Positions 1 to 8,715 are shown, counted from the first letter of the stretch. The stretch: 64,000 bases of DNA from Daejeonella sp. JGW-45 (GCF_029360805.1 NZ_JARKNC010000006.1:374199-438198), one strand, 5' to 3'. The notes: a model not told the origin generated them from the letters alone. Program-made: numbers and translations.

Positions 1-1233
1 CTTGTTCCGATGCTTGTACACGCCCAGGAATTCGATTTGCTGATTAAGAACGGACAGGTGATTGACACGAAGAACGGTATAGATTCAAAGATGGACATCG
101 CAATCAGGGGAGGGAAGATAGCTAAAATAAGCAAGGATATCTCGGCAGGGCAATCTGCTAAAGTGATCGATGCGAAAGGTTATCTGGTAACCCCCGGCTT
201 GATAAATATACATACCCATGTTTTTGTCGGCAGCAAGCCTAATACATTTGCCGATGGCGTTTTGAGTGTTTCTCCTGATGATTTTTCTTTTCGTTCAGGA
301 ATTACAACGGTTGTTGATGCGGGCACATCAGGCTGGCGTAATTTCCCGCAGTTCAAGAAGCAGGTCATTGATCAGTCTAAAACCCGGATACTTTCTTTTT
401 TGAATATTTTCGGTGCGGGGCTGACCGGTGAATGGCCGGCGCTTACAGGCTTTCCCGGTATAGATGATATCGACGCGGCCAGCATGTCGGACATGATTAG
501 AGAATACCCCGGCCTGATCGTAGGGATCGTTATCGGTCACTATCACGGCAAAGAATGGATCCCCTTTGATAAGGGTATCCAGGTTGCAAATGATCGCAAA
601 GTCCCGATTCTCGTAGAATGCTTGCTGCCCGAACTCCCGTATGAAAAGATCCTGGAAAGGTTGAGGCCCGGTGACATAGTAACGCATGCTTACCAGGATG
701 TTGCTGCAAGAAAGCCGGTGCCCAATGATAAAAGAAAAACCCTGGTTGACGAAAAGGGATCTGTACAGCCTTTTATTCTGGAAGCGAGAAATAAGGGGGT
801 ACTGTTTGATGTCGGTCATGGGGGTGCTGGTTTTTGGTTTAGCCAGGCCATACCTGCAGTAAAGCAAGGTTTTTTGCCCGATTCGTTTGGAATGGACTTG
901 CACAGGTTTAGTATGAACTCCGGGATGAAGGATATGCTGGATATTATGTCAAAATTCCTGGCCATGGGGATGAGTGTGAACGACATCATTGCCCGGGCCA
1001 CCTGGCTGCCCGCCAAATCGATACAGCAATTCGGCCTGGGGCATTTGAGTGAAGGCGCCGTGGCAGACATAGCAATACTAAACATCGAGAAAGGAAATTT
1101 CGGTTTTATTGATTCAGCGGGATTTAAGCTCGGGGGGGATCAAAAGTTTCAGGCCGTGCTGACGATCCGTGACGGAAAAGTAGTATGGGATCTGAATGGT
1201 ATTGCAGCCCGGGAATACGGGAAAGCCAGGTAG
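1..1233 (+). CDS. Exported amidohydrolase/deacetylase-family metallohydrolase (5' end outside window)
   Basis: Amidohydrolase-superfamily enzyme (TIM barrel with an N-terminal beta cap) acting on a cyclic amide or N-acyl substrate that cannot be named from sequence. Numbered from the ATG at 10: metal motif HTH at 68-70, DAG at 103-105, H177, H226, H270 (DVGHGG) and D296 (GMDLH). The reading frame is open to base 1 (L-V-P before the ATG) and runs into a signal-peptide-like end (MLVHAQ), so the true start lies before the window. Oddity: where relatives, as I recall them, have the bridging carbamylated lysine (VGFKTAHY), this protein reads VGIVIGHY, with valine at 174. It heads a co-directional cassette with the next three genes, 28 bp from the next start. 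Family confident, substrate unknown. Confidence 0.8.
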   Translation, partial: LVPMLVHAQEFDLLIKNGQVIDTKNGIDSKMDIAIRGGKIAKISKDISAGQSAKVIDAKGYLVTPGLINIHTHVFVGSKPNTFADGVLSVSPDDFSFRSGITTVVDAGTSGWRNFPQFKKQVIDQSKTRILSFLNIFGAGLTGEWPALTGFPGIDDIDAASMSDMIREYPGLIVGIVIGHYHGKEWIPFDKGIQVANDRKVPILVECLLPELPYEKILERLRPGDIVTHAYQDVAARKPVPNDKRKTLVDEKGSVQPFILEARNKGVLFDVGHGGAGFWFSQAIPAVKQGFLPDSFGMDLHRFSMNSGMKDMLDIMSKFLAMGMSVNDIIARATWLPAKSIQQFGLGHLSEGAVADIAILNIEKGNFGFIDSAGFKLGGDQKFQAVLTIRDGKVVWDLNGIAAREYGKAR

Positions 1234-1261
1234 TATAAACGTATAACGGTGAACATAGATT

Positions 1262-2485
1262 ATGCAATCAAAAGAAAACAATGAGACGGAGAATTCCATC
1301 AAAACCGTGGCTTTTATCGCCAATGTTTACAGGAACCGTTCACATGCCGACGTAATAGGGACTAAACTCTTTCTCGGGATTCCCACGGATGAAGGCATGA
1401 TAAGCCCCCAGGTAAAAATTGTGTCTATGTGGATTGACCAGATTGATGCTACGGATACCGGCGTTCGTTTATCTGAAATGCATGGCGCAGCAGTTTATCC
1501 CACCATTGCGGAGGCCCTTACACTTGGAGGCGATAAACTGGCTGTTGATGCCGTCATTTATATTGGCGAGCACGGAACGTATAAAAAAAGCCGCCTTGGA
1601 GCGACCATGTATCCGAGGATGAATTATCTGGAACAGATCTTCCGGGTGTTTGACGCTTCTAAGAAAGTTGTTCCGCTTTTTAGTGATAAGCACCTGTCGT
1701 ATAGCTGGCTGGACAGTAAGTGGATATATGACCGGGCTAAAGAATTGAACGTGCCCATGATGGCTGGTTCAACTCTGCCTTATGCGTGGCGCGATCCCGT
1801 ATTTCAGCATCCTCTGGGAACTAAAATTAAAGAGGCCGTAGCTATAGGCTATGCTTCGCTTGACTCGTATGGCATTCATGCTATCGAAATCCTTCAGTGC
1901 ATGGTTGAGCGCCGGAAAGGGGGGGAAACGGGTGTCAGAAGCGTACACACGCTGGCGGGAAATGATGTTTGGGCAGCGATAGATTCAGGCAAAATTTCCA
2001 AAGAACTGGTTAATGCGGGAGTTAATTTGATTAAAAATAAGCCGGCAGGTTCTATGCGGGATCTTGTTAAAATGCCGTATGCGGTATTAATTCATTACAT
2101 TGATGGCACCAAAGGATCAATACTGATGCTGCAGGGATATATGGATGAACACTGGGCCTATGCCGCCAATGCTGAAGGCAAAATGGTAGCAACTGAATTT
2201 GTGCTGGACAGAAGCAAGAATATCTCAAGATACTATCCGCTTAATATCCAGAAGTTTATAGTGACGGGAAAGCCGACAGCACCAATAGAGCGCAATCTGC
2301 TGACCAGCGGCATAATGGACACCGTACTTCGATCCCTCAATGATGGTGAGCCCAAGCAGACGCCGTTCCTGGGCATTAAATACACAGCCGAAGGATATGA
2401 ACCCATCCTGCCCGGGAACCCGCGTCCAACCGGAGCGAGTATAGGTCCGTGGCCCCCGAAAGGTTATGAATTCCTGGAGCGGTGA
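1262..2485 (+). CDS. Conserved protein of unknown function (407 aa)
   Basis: I do not recognise a named domain. The N-terminal third looks like a Rossmann-type fold: a strand (KTVAFIANVYRN), then SHADVIG, a line resembling VRIVSMYTDQ in similar planctomycete and Bacteroidota proteins, a repeated TLGGDKLAVDAV segment and IGEHGTY. Other conserved-looking blocks are PLFSDKHLSYSW near 140, MMAGSTLPYAWR near 170 and CMVERRKGGETGV near 220. No signal peptide is visible, unlike the flanking genes; the first 14 residues are polar. The ATG at 1262 follows the amidohydrolase stop by 28 bp and the GGT gene begins 27 bp downstream, so it is probably co-transcribed. A Gfo/Idh-like NAD-binding role is possible but unproven. 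Confidence 0.7.
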   Translation: MQSKENNETENSIKTVAFIANVYRNRSHADVIGTKLFLGIPTDEGMISPQVKIVSMWIDQIDATDTGVRLSEMHGAAVYPTIAEALTLGGDKLAVDAVIYIGEHGTYKKSRLGATMYPRMNYLEQIFRVFDASKKVVPLFSDKHLSYSWLDSKWIYDRAKELNVPMMAGSTLPYAWRDPVFQHPLGTKIKEAVAIGYASLDSYGIHAIEILQCMVERRKGGETGVRSVHTLAGNDVWAAIDSGKISKELVNAGVNLIKNKPAGSMRDLVKMPYAVLIHYIDGTKGSILMLQGYMDEHWAYAANAEGKMVATEFVLDRSKNISRYYPLNIQKFIVTGKPTAPIERNLLTSGIMDTVLRSLNDGEPKQTPFLGIKYTAEGYEPILPGNPRPTGASIGPWPPKGYEFLER

Positions 2486-2512
2486 TCAATATCCGTTAAT
2501 TAATCAGCTGAA

Positions 2513-4207
2513 ATGAAATATATTCTGATCTTATTTTTATTACCGCTTGGCGTTTATGCCCAGGATCGGTACTATGGGAAATTATGGGCAACGCGTTCGC
2601 AGGTGATCGCTCAAAATGGAATGGCAGCCACATCTCATCCATTAACTACCCAGGTGGCGCTGGATATCTTGAAAGCCGGAGGTAATGCTATTGATGCGGC
2701 GATTGCGGCAAGTGCCATGGAGGGAGTTGTTGAGCCTCACATGAATGGGATTGGCGGAGACCTTTATGCGATAGTTTGGGACGCTAAAACAAAGAAACTA
2801 TATGGACTGAACGGATCCGGCAGGTCGCCCCGATCATTACAGCTTGCTGAATTTCAAAAGCGTGGTATTAAGCATATACCGCCATACGGACCCTTGTCAG
2901 TTACAGTGCCCGGATGTGTGGATGCCTGGTTTGAACTGCATAAAAAATTTGGCTCCATGCCAATGAATAAGGTACTCGAAAATGCTGTTTCCTATGCCAG
3001 GAATGGCTTTCCAGTCCATGCTGAATTATTTGCTGCCTTACCGCGGATCCCAGCCCTATATACTAATTTTCCCAATGTGGCAAAACATTATTACCAGGGT
3101 GGACACCTTCCTCAGGAAGGAGATCTCTTCAGGAATCCCGCCCTGGCAAATACCCTGGAAAGGATAGGAAAGGAGGGAAGGGATGTGTTTTATAAAGGTG
3201 ACATAGCCCGCAGTATAGATGCTTTCATGAAAAAGAGCGGGGGATTTCTTAGTTATGAAGATATGTCCCGTCATACCTCGACCTGGGTTGATCCTGTTTC
3301 TGTGAACTATCGCGGCTATGATGTTTGGGAGCTGCCGCCGAATGGACAGGGCATCGCTGTTCTGCAAATGCTTAATATTCTCGAGGGGTATGATTTTTCA
3401 AAGATCAAACCAGGCAGTGCAGAGCATATTCACCTTTTTGCTGAAGCTAAAAAGCTGGTTTTTGAAGACCGGGCAAAATTTTATGCGGATATGGATTTTG
3501 CCAAGGTTCCCGTACGATCGCTGATCTCTGATGAATATGCAGCGGAAAGAAGAAAGCTTATCAATCCTGATAAAGCTGCTGTACATTTTGATTCCGGAAA
3601 TCCTGCCCTGAAGGATGGAGATACTATTTATCTGACTGTTGCCGACAAGGAAGGCAATATGGTCTCACTAATTCAGAGTAATTACCGGGGCTTTGGTTCA
3701 GGTATGATGCCCGATGAGCTTGGATTTATCCTGCAGAACCGGGGTGAATTGTTTAGTCTGACTGAGGGGGAAATGAATTCTTATGCACCCGGAAAGCGAC
3801 CCTTCCACACGATCATTCCCGCCTTCATGACAAAAGATGGTCAGCCAATGATGAGTTTTGGCGTAATGGGCGGGACGTTTCAGCCGCTTGGCCATGTTCA
3901 GATAGTGATGAATATTATTGATTTCGGTATGAATGTGCAGGAGGCCGGAGATTTTCGGCGAATGAATCATGAGGGATCCTCGGAACCAACAGGGGAGAAG
4001 ATGGTTGAGACAGGGGGAATGATAACACTTGAAAGCGGGTATCCTTACGAGGTTATCCGTGAACTGCTGCAGAAAGGTCACCTGGTCGGCTATACAGCTG
4101 CACCTTCGGCCTATGGGGGGTATCAGGCCATCCGATATGATCCCGTGCGGAAGGTTTATTTTGGAGCTTCGGAATCCAGGAAAGATGGCCAGGTAGCTGG
4201 ATATTAG
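2513..4207 (+). CDS. Gamma-glutamyltransferase-like Ntn hydrolase, exported
   Basis: Member of the gamma-glutamyltranspeptidase family (564 aa, usual length), which self-cleaves into two chains and removes gamma-glutamyl or related acyl groups. A signal peptide is evident (ILILFLLPLGVYAQ, cleavage after about residue 16), so it acts in the periplasm. The N-terminal family block has GGNAIDAAIAAS near 57-68 and GIGGD near 83. The predicted cleavage and catalytic threonine is T371 in the GDTIYL context, followed by DKEGNMVSLIQSNY and GFGSG; MMSFGVMGGTFQP follows near 447. The GDT context resembles the YwrD-like branch rather than E. coli Ggt, so glutathione need not be the substrate. RraA-like gene starts 25 bp downstream. 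Confidence 0.88.
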   Translation: MKYILILFLLPLGVYAQDRYYGKLWATRSQVIAQNGMAATSHPLTTQVALDILKAGGNAIDAAIAASAMEGVVEPHMNGIGGDLYAIVWDAKTKKLYGLNGSGRSPRSLQLAEFQKRGIKHIPPYGPLSVTVPGCVDAWFELHKKFGSMPMNKVLENAVSYARNGFPVHAELFAALPRIPALYTNFPNVAKHYYQGGHLPQEGDLFRNPALANTLERIGKEGRDVFYKGDIARSIDAFMKKSGGFLSYEDMSRHTSTWVDPVSVNYRGYDVWELPPNGQGIAVLQMLNILEGYDFSKIKPGSAEHIHLFAEAKKLVFEDRAKFYADMDFAKVPVRSLISDEYAAERRKLINPDKAAVHFDSGNPALKDGDTIYLTVADKEGNMVSLIQSNYRGFGSGMMPDELGFILQNRGELFSLTEGEMNSYAPGKRPFHTIIPAFMTKDGQPMMSFGVMGGTFQPLGHVQIVMNIIDFGMNVQEAGDFRRMNHEGSSEPTGEKMVETGGMITLESGYPYEVIRELLQKGHLVGYTAAPSAYGGYQAIRYDPVRKVYFGASESRKDGQVAGY

Positions 4208-4232
4208 AAACTTAAACTTGAATTAAAAACAA

Positions 4233-5180
4233 ATGAATCCTTTTATGAAAAATAATCTTCTGAATATTTATATTCTTCTTGCCGTCTTACTCCTTCCAAC
4301 ACATCTTTTTAGCCAGAACCTGACTTTAAGCCGGGAAGAAATGATCGGGCTTACTCCCAAATGGAAAGGTGAGCGGTTTGCTGACGGCAGGCCAAAGGTG
4401 TCTGACGATCTTTTGAAGCGAATGAAGCGAGTGCCCGTTGAGCAGGCCTGGGGTGTTCTCAGGGCGGAGGGTTATACTCACCAGTACGAAAAGAACTGGA
4501 AAAATATCCGTGCCGGAGAAGTCCTGGTTGGGCGGGCCTTAACGGTTCAGTATATGCCGGTACGTCCGGAGGTAAAAGAACAGATCCAAAAAGAAGCTAC
4601 AAAGGACGGAAGGGTGGGCGATATGGTTTCCTGGCCGATCGATATGCTGACCAAAGGCGATGTGTATGTGGCCGATTCCTATGGAAAGTTGGAAGACGGC
4701 CCCATTATTGGGAGCAACCTTGGAACGGCAATTCTTGCGAAATCGGGTAACGGCGTGGTTTTTAACGGTGCTGTCAGGGATCTGAGAGACCTGGAAGCGA
4801 TGCCTGGTTTTACTTCGTTTGTCAGGGGAGATCATCCGTCTTATCAGCAGGAGATGATGCTTACGGGGATCAATGTCGCTATCCGGATAGGAAATGTAAC
4901 TGTGTTGCCGGGGGATATAATATTAGGTCATCTGGATGGCGTCATGTTCATTCCTCCCCATTTGGTAGAGCGGGTAGTTAAAACCGGGGAGCTGGTACTG
5001 GTACGTGATGAATTTGGCCAGATAAGGCTTCGCGAGGGAAAATATACTCCGGGGCAGATTGATAGCCGCTGGACAGATGCTATTGAAGCAGATTTTGCAC
5101 AATGGATCAATGCCAACCCGGGTAAGCTGCCTTTCTCCAAAGCAGAAATGCAGGAGTTGCTTAAAGACAGGACGTGGTGA
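4233..5180 (+). CDS. RraA-like family protein with signal peptide
   Basis: RraA/HMG-aldolase family, a swivelling-domain fold also called dimethylmenaquinone methyltransferase-like by older annotation although it is not a methyltransferase. Family members cleave 4-hydroxy-4-methyl-2-oxoglutarate-type oxo acids with a divalent metal. The family signature is visible: GSNLGT at 160-165 and GVVFNGAVRD at 174-183, with R182-D183 at the metal/substrate site. An N-terminal extension of about 28 residues is a signal peptide (IYILLAVLLLPTHLFSQ), unusual for this family, which is normally cytoplasmic. The start at 4233 (MNPFMKNN) or the in-frame ATG at 4245 both work. Last gene of the cassette; convergent with the peptidase downstream. 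Confidence 0.85.
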   Translation: MNPFMKNNLLNIYILLAVLLLPTHLFSQNLTLSREEMIGLTPKWKGERFADGRPKVSDDLLKRMKRVPVEQAWGVLRAEGYTHQYEKNWKNIRAGEVLVGRALTVQYMPVRPEVKEQIQKEATKDGRVGDMVSWPIDMLTKGDVYVADSYGKLEDGPIIGSNLGTAILAKSGNGVVFNGAVRDLRDLEAMPGFTSFVRGDHPSYQQEMMLTGINVAIRIGNVTVLPGDIILGHLDGVMFIPPHLVERVVKTGELVLVRDEFGQIRLREGKYTPGQIDSRWTDAIEADFAQWINANPGKLPFSKAEMQELLKDRTW

Positions 5181-5260
5181 TCAAGCCTGGCGTTCCCTAA
5201 TTCCAGTTTGGTCATTTTTGGAACTGGGTGAGGCTCCTTAATTGAATTCTCAACTCTCAA

Positions 5261-5276
5261 CCCGATAGCTATCGGG
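5261..5276. repeat. CCCGATAGCTATCGGG palindrome
   Basis: Perfect 16-bp palindrome between convergent genes. On the minus strand it supplies the last codons and the TAG stop of the pepF-like gene (5269-5271), so the peptidase C-terminus is written by the repeat. It is preceded by the words CTCAACTCTCAAC. A one-mismatch copy lies at 19734-19749 upstream of murI. Confidence 0.8.
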
Positions 5277-6990
5277 TCTCAATCTCCGCCAGTTCCTTCT
5301 TAACAAACTCCGCCAGTTCCTTTACATACCGGGCGCTGAAATTAAATTCGATGCCTGCGGTCTCATATATTTCTTTGATGGTTTTCGTATATCCCAGTTT
5401 AAGGGCGTCGAGGTAGTTTTTGAGCCCGGTTTCCGGGTTGGCTTTATAGTTTTTCCAGACCGCAATAGCGCCAAGCTGTGCGATACCATATTCTATATAG
5501 TAGAAGGGCACCTCAAAAATGTGAAGCTGCTTCTGCCATAAGTTCTCAAGAGCTTCAGGATGCCCCGACCAGTCGGAAAAGTTATTTCCGAAGGGCTCAA
5601 AGATCTTTTTCCAGGCCTCGCTTCGTTCTTCACTCGTGTGGTCCGGATTCGTATAGATCCAGTGTTGAAACTGATCTACAACTGCTACCCACGGCAGCGT
5701 CTTCAGCACATCCTTTAACTGGTCTTTGCGAGCGCGCTTGAGATCTTCCGCTTTGTCAAAATAGACATCCCATTGGTCCATGGAGATCAGCTCCATACTC
5801 ATGGAAGCGAGTTCGGCCACTTCCGAAGGGAGGTGCTTGAAATCGTTCAGTTCGAGGTCAGCAGAAATAAATGTATGCACGGCATGGCCACCCTCATGCA
5901 CCATCGTTGTTAGGTCGCGAAATGTACCTGCAGAGTTCATGAAAATGAATGGTGCGCCGCTTTCAGCAAGGGGATAGTTATAACCGCCGGGTGCTTTCCC
6001 TTTACGGCTCTCCACATCAAAGAAGCCATTAGCTTTCATTATTTCCAGCCGTTCGCCGATATAGGGGCTCAAGCCCTGGAAACACTTTATAGATTTATCA
6101 ATCAGCTCCTCGCCAGTTTTGAACGGCTTCAATGCAGGCTTGCCGGAAACATCGACATCCATGTCCCAGGGCTTCAGCGCTTTTAACCCGAGGGCCGTCT
6201 GCCGTGCCGCAGCTTGCTCACGAAGAACAGGCACTATTTCTTTTTCTATTGCTTCGTGAAACTTATAGCAGTCGTGCGGCGTGTAGTCGAACCGGCCTAA
6301 AGCCTGGAACATATAGTCGCGGAAATTCTCAAATCCGGCATTCAATGCTACCTGGTGTCTTAATTTTAAAAGACCGTTGAACAGTTCATCTAGTTTCTCC
6401 TTATCCTGCAGCCTTCTCGCGGTTATCGCTTCCCATGCTTGCTGTCTGACGTTTCTGTCGGTATCCTTTAAAAATACTGCTGCCTGTTCGAGCGTGTATT
6501 CCTTTCCGTTTAACTTGACCGACATAGCTCCGGTAATTGCCTGGTATTTCTGCTGTTCTACCTGTATCTGGGTCTGCAATGGTATATTCTCTTCCCGGAA
6601 TAATTCCAGTGCCTTCCTGATGCCCCTGGTGTAAACGAAGTATTTTCCTTTATCCAGCTGGTCTGCGAATTCGCTCTCAATAAATTTTTTGTTCAGGTCA
6701 TTATTCAGGGGCGCGATCTTTGGTTCGATCTCGGTTGCAAAAAACTGGAAATCAGCCAGCAGCTTTTCGTCTGTGGTATCACAGGTCATCCTGATATATC
6801 TCCAGGCAAAATCTTCCTCAAGGGCTGCCTCAAGTTCGCTCCTGTCCCTGAGCCATTGTTCCAAAGCATGAACTGAGTCTAGTTTCCGCGACAGTAATTC
6901 TTTAAAAATAGGTTCCAGACTATCCCATTTCACCTTCAGATTTTCAGGGATATAGGTGCGAGGTTTTTTTTCGATCTTAAGGGTACTCAT
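5269..6990 (-). CDS. M3-family oligoendopeptidase (PepF-like)
   Basis: Zinc metallopeptidase of family M3 (thimet oligopeptidase/PepF group), which cleaves short peptides in the cytoplasm. The catalytic HEGGH lies at 365-369 (MVHEGGHAVHTF); the third zinc ligand is expected in LPSEVAELASMSME near 388-400. Length 573 aa fits PepF/M3B enzymes (about 560-610). No signal peptide is seen. The protein ends EIETR, encoded within a 16-bp palindromic repeat. Its start is 2 nt downstream of the ubiA stop, so engB-ubiA-pepF form a minus-strand operon driven by the engB promoter. Confidence 0.92.
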   Translation of the reverse strand: MSTLKIEKKPRTYIPENLKVKWDSLEPIFKELLSRKLDSVHALEQWLRDRSELEAALEEDFAWRYIRMTCDTTDEKLLADFQFFATEIEPKIAPLNNDLNKKFIESEFADQLDKGKYFVYTRGIRKALELFREENIPLQTQIQVEQQKYQAITGAMSVKLNGKEYTLEQAAVFLKDTDRNVRQQAWEAITARRLQDKEKLDELFNGLLKLRHQVALNAGFENFRDYMFQALGRFDYTPHDCYKFHEAIEKEIVPVLREQAAARQTALGLKALKPWDMDVDVSGKPALKPFKTGEELIDKSIKCFQGLSPYIGERLEIMKANGFFDVESRKGKAPGGYNYPLAESGAPFIFMNSAGTFRDLTTMVHEGGHAVHTFISADLELNDFKHLPSEVAELASMSMELISMDQWDVYFDKAEDLKRARKDQLKDVLKTLPWVAVVDQFQHWIYTNPDHTSEERSEAWKKIFEPFGNNFSDWSGHPEALENLWQKQLHIFEVPFYYIEYGIAQLGAIAVWKNYKANPETGLKNYLDALKLGYTKTIKEIYETAGIEFNFSARYVKELAEFVKKELAEIETR

Positions 6991-6992
6991 GA

Positions 6993-7853
6993 TTATAATT
7001 GATTTCTCAAATAAACGTCTAACATAAAGAACACTGCGAACACTACTGAAGCAATGCCGTTAGTTGTAAAGAATGCCCGGTCTACCTTCGACAGGTCATC
7101 GGGCCTGACCAGTTGGTGCTGATAAACCAGCAACAGGATAAAGAAGAGGATCCCGGCCAGGTAGAACCAGCTCAGCCCGGAAAGGAAATAGGGTATGCTG
7201 ATAAATACGACAGCCAGAAAATGGAGGACCGCTGATACCTGCAGGGCTTTTCTTTTTCCAAGCCATGCGGGTATGGAGTTTAAATTATTTTGCCGGTCGA
7301 ATTCTTCATCCTGAAGGGCATATATAATATCGAAGCCGCTGACCCAGCATAGAACCGCCAGGGAAAAGTATACCGGAAGCATCGCAAATTCGCCTGTTAC
7401 TACCAGATAAGAGCCAATGGGTGCAAGCGCCAGGCCGAGCCCCAGGATAAGATGGCACAGGGGAGTGAACCGTTTGGTATAGCTATATCCCAAAACAACA
7501 GCGAGGGCAACAGGGGAAAGATAAAAGCAAAGGCGGTTAATAAGCAGGGTGGTAGCAATAAATAGCAGGCAGTTTATAATCGTAAACGCAAGCGCTTCCC
7601 CGGATGATATCCGGCCGGAGGGGATATCGCGTACAACGGTCCTCGGGTTTGCAGCGTCAATTTCCCTGTCAAGATAACGGTTAAAGGCCATCGCCGCATT
7701 CCTTGCAAATACCATGCACAGCACCATCAGCAAAAGCTTGATCCAGTTGAAATGATGACTGGTGGTTGTCACAGCAAGAAAAAAGCCGATAAATGCAAAA
7801 GGCATGGCGAACACTGTATGTGCAAACAATACCAGAGATAAATATTTCTTCAT
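6993..7853 (-). CDS. UbiA-family polyprenyltransferase (menaquinone pathway, MqnP-like)
   Basis: Integral membrane prenyltransferase that attaches an isoprenoid chain to an aromatic acid. Both Mg-diphosphate motifs are present: NRYLDREID at 58-66 (N58, D62, D66) and DIIYALQDEEFD at 175-186 (D175, D182, D186). About eight or nine hydrophobic segments across 286 aa fit the family. Family knowledge: the UbiA type with this DEEFD second motif includes the futalosine-pathway enzyme MqnP. With menG nearby (8716) and a long UbiD-type decarboxylase at 33972, a menaquinone role is the best inference; classical UbiA for ubiquinone is unlikely in Bacteroidota. Start lies 2 nt after the engB stop. Confidence 0.85.
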   Translation of the reverse strand: MKKYLSLVLFAHTVFAMPFAFIGFFLAVTTTSHHFNWIKLLLMVLCMVFARNAAMAFNRYLDREIDAANPRTVVRDIPSGRISSGEALAFTIINCLLFIATTLLINRLCFYLSPVALAVVLGYSYTKRFTPLCHLILGLGLALAPIGSYLVVTGEFAMLPVYFSLAVLCWVSGFDIIYALQDEEFDRQNNLNSIPAWLGKRKALQVSAVLHFLAVVFISIPYFLSGLSWFYLAGILFFILLLVYQHQLVRPDDLSKVDRAFFTTNGIASVVFAVFFMLDVYLRNQL

Positions 7854-7855
7854 AG

Positions 7856-8458
7856 CTAGCGCGAGAATGACCTGTTTAACTCGTTGATAAAATTCAGGAT
7901 ATCGTCCCGTCCGTCCTGCGTTTCTGAGGAGGTAATGTAGTGTTGAGGAACTTCTTCAAAGATCGTTAACAATGCCTTTCTGAATTTAGCTACGGCCTGA
8001 TCTGTTTTAACCCGCGACTGTTTGTCTGCTTTTGTAAAGATCAGCTGGAAAGGAAGCCCATTTTCGCCGAGCCAGGAGCAGAATTCGATATCTATTTTCT
8101 GAGGCTCAAGACGACTGTCGATGAGCACAAAGACACATTGCAGGTTTTCCCTGTTGCGCAGGTAAAAACTGATGAATTTTTGCCAGTCTGCCCGGTTGCT
8201 GCGCGAAGTTTTTGCATAGCCATAGCCGGGAAGATCCACCAGCTGCCAGTTCTCATTGATCAGGAAATGGTTGATCAGCTGGGTTTTACCGGGAGTTTGG
8301 GATGTCTTGGCGAGCCCCTTTTTCTGAACCAGCATATTGATCAAGGAGGATTTGCCAACATTTGAACGGCCTATAAATGCGTATTCAGGCAATACCGGCG
8401 GGGGTAATTTATCGGTCCGGGTATTACTGCATTGAAATTCTGCGCTTTTGATGATCAT
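7856..8458 (-). CDS. engB: EngB/YihA/YsxC ribosome-assembly GTPase
   Basis: TRAFAC-class GTPase needed for late 50S subunit maturation. G1 GRSNVGKS at 30-37, G2 threonine in TPGKT at 55-59, G3 DLPG at 75-78, G4 TKAD near 149-152, and the SSE-type G5 near 176. Length 200 aa matches the family. The ATG at 8458 lies five nucleotides after the last base of a perfect -7 box (TACCTTTG on the minus strand, 8471-8464), so the mRNA is predicted to be leaderless or nearly so. First gene of engB-ubiA-pepF; divergent from menG. Confidence 0.96.
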   Translation of the reverse strand: MIIKSAEFQCSNTRTDKLPPPVLPEYAFIGRSNVGKSSLINMLVQKKGLAKTSQTPGKTQLINHFLINENWQLVDLPGYGYAKTSRSNRADWQKFISFYLRNRENLQCVFVLIDSRLEPQKIDIEFCSWLGENGLPFQLIFTKADKQSRVKTDQAVAKFRKALLTIFEEVPQHYITSSETQDGRDDILNFINELNRSFSR

Positions 8459-8463
8459 TGCCG

Positions 8464-8471
8464 CAAAGGTA
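8464..8471 (-). promoter_or_regulatory. TAnnTTTG promoter of engB
   Basis: TACCTTTG on the minus strand, a perfect Bacteroidota -7 box, ending five bases before the engB ATG. The words ACGTATAAC and ACGTAAAAC stand immediately upstream, mirrored at the menG promoter. Confidence 0.75.
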
Positions 8472-8701
8472 AGGGTTTTACGTTATACGTTCCTACCGAA
8501 TGCCTCCGGCATTTTTAAACGCAGAGGACGCTGAGGCCGGGCGGAGATCGCTTAGTGCTATATGCATGCTCTACGCTTTTAGCCCTATGCTTTTAGCCAT
8601 GCGCTCCCTGCCTGTCCGAACGGTGTTCAGCCGGGTGTTTAAATAGACGTCATGCATCACGGCGTTTAGCAACTTACAACGTAAAACGTAAAACGTATAA
8701 C
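8472..8701. other. Divergent engB/menG intergenic region with mirrored words
   Basis: No gene is visible. Both ends carry the same word facing outward: GTTATACGTT near 8481-8490 and AACGTAAAACGTAAAACGTATAAC words at 8677-8700. Between them lie a small hairpin (AATGCC/GGCATT, 8499-8513, then TTT), a CGCAGAGGACGCTGAGG-like word, and two copies of a CGCTTTTAGCC-like word near 8574 and 8588. Confidence 0.6.
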
Positions 8702-8709
8702 TATATTTG
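8702..8709 (+). promoter_or_regulatory. TAnnTTTG promoter of menG
   Basis: TATATTTG, a perfect -7 box six bases before the ATG at 8716. An in-frame TTG at 8707 overlaps this box and should not be taken as the start codon. Confidence 0.75.
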
Positions 8710-8715
8710 TCCCGT

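Noticed and set aside
4233-5180. Annotation as demethylmenaquinone methyltransferase
   Set aside because: Old name for the RraA family; no SAM-binding motif. The genuine MenG is at 8716-9447.
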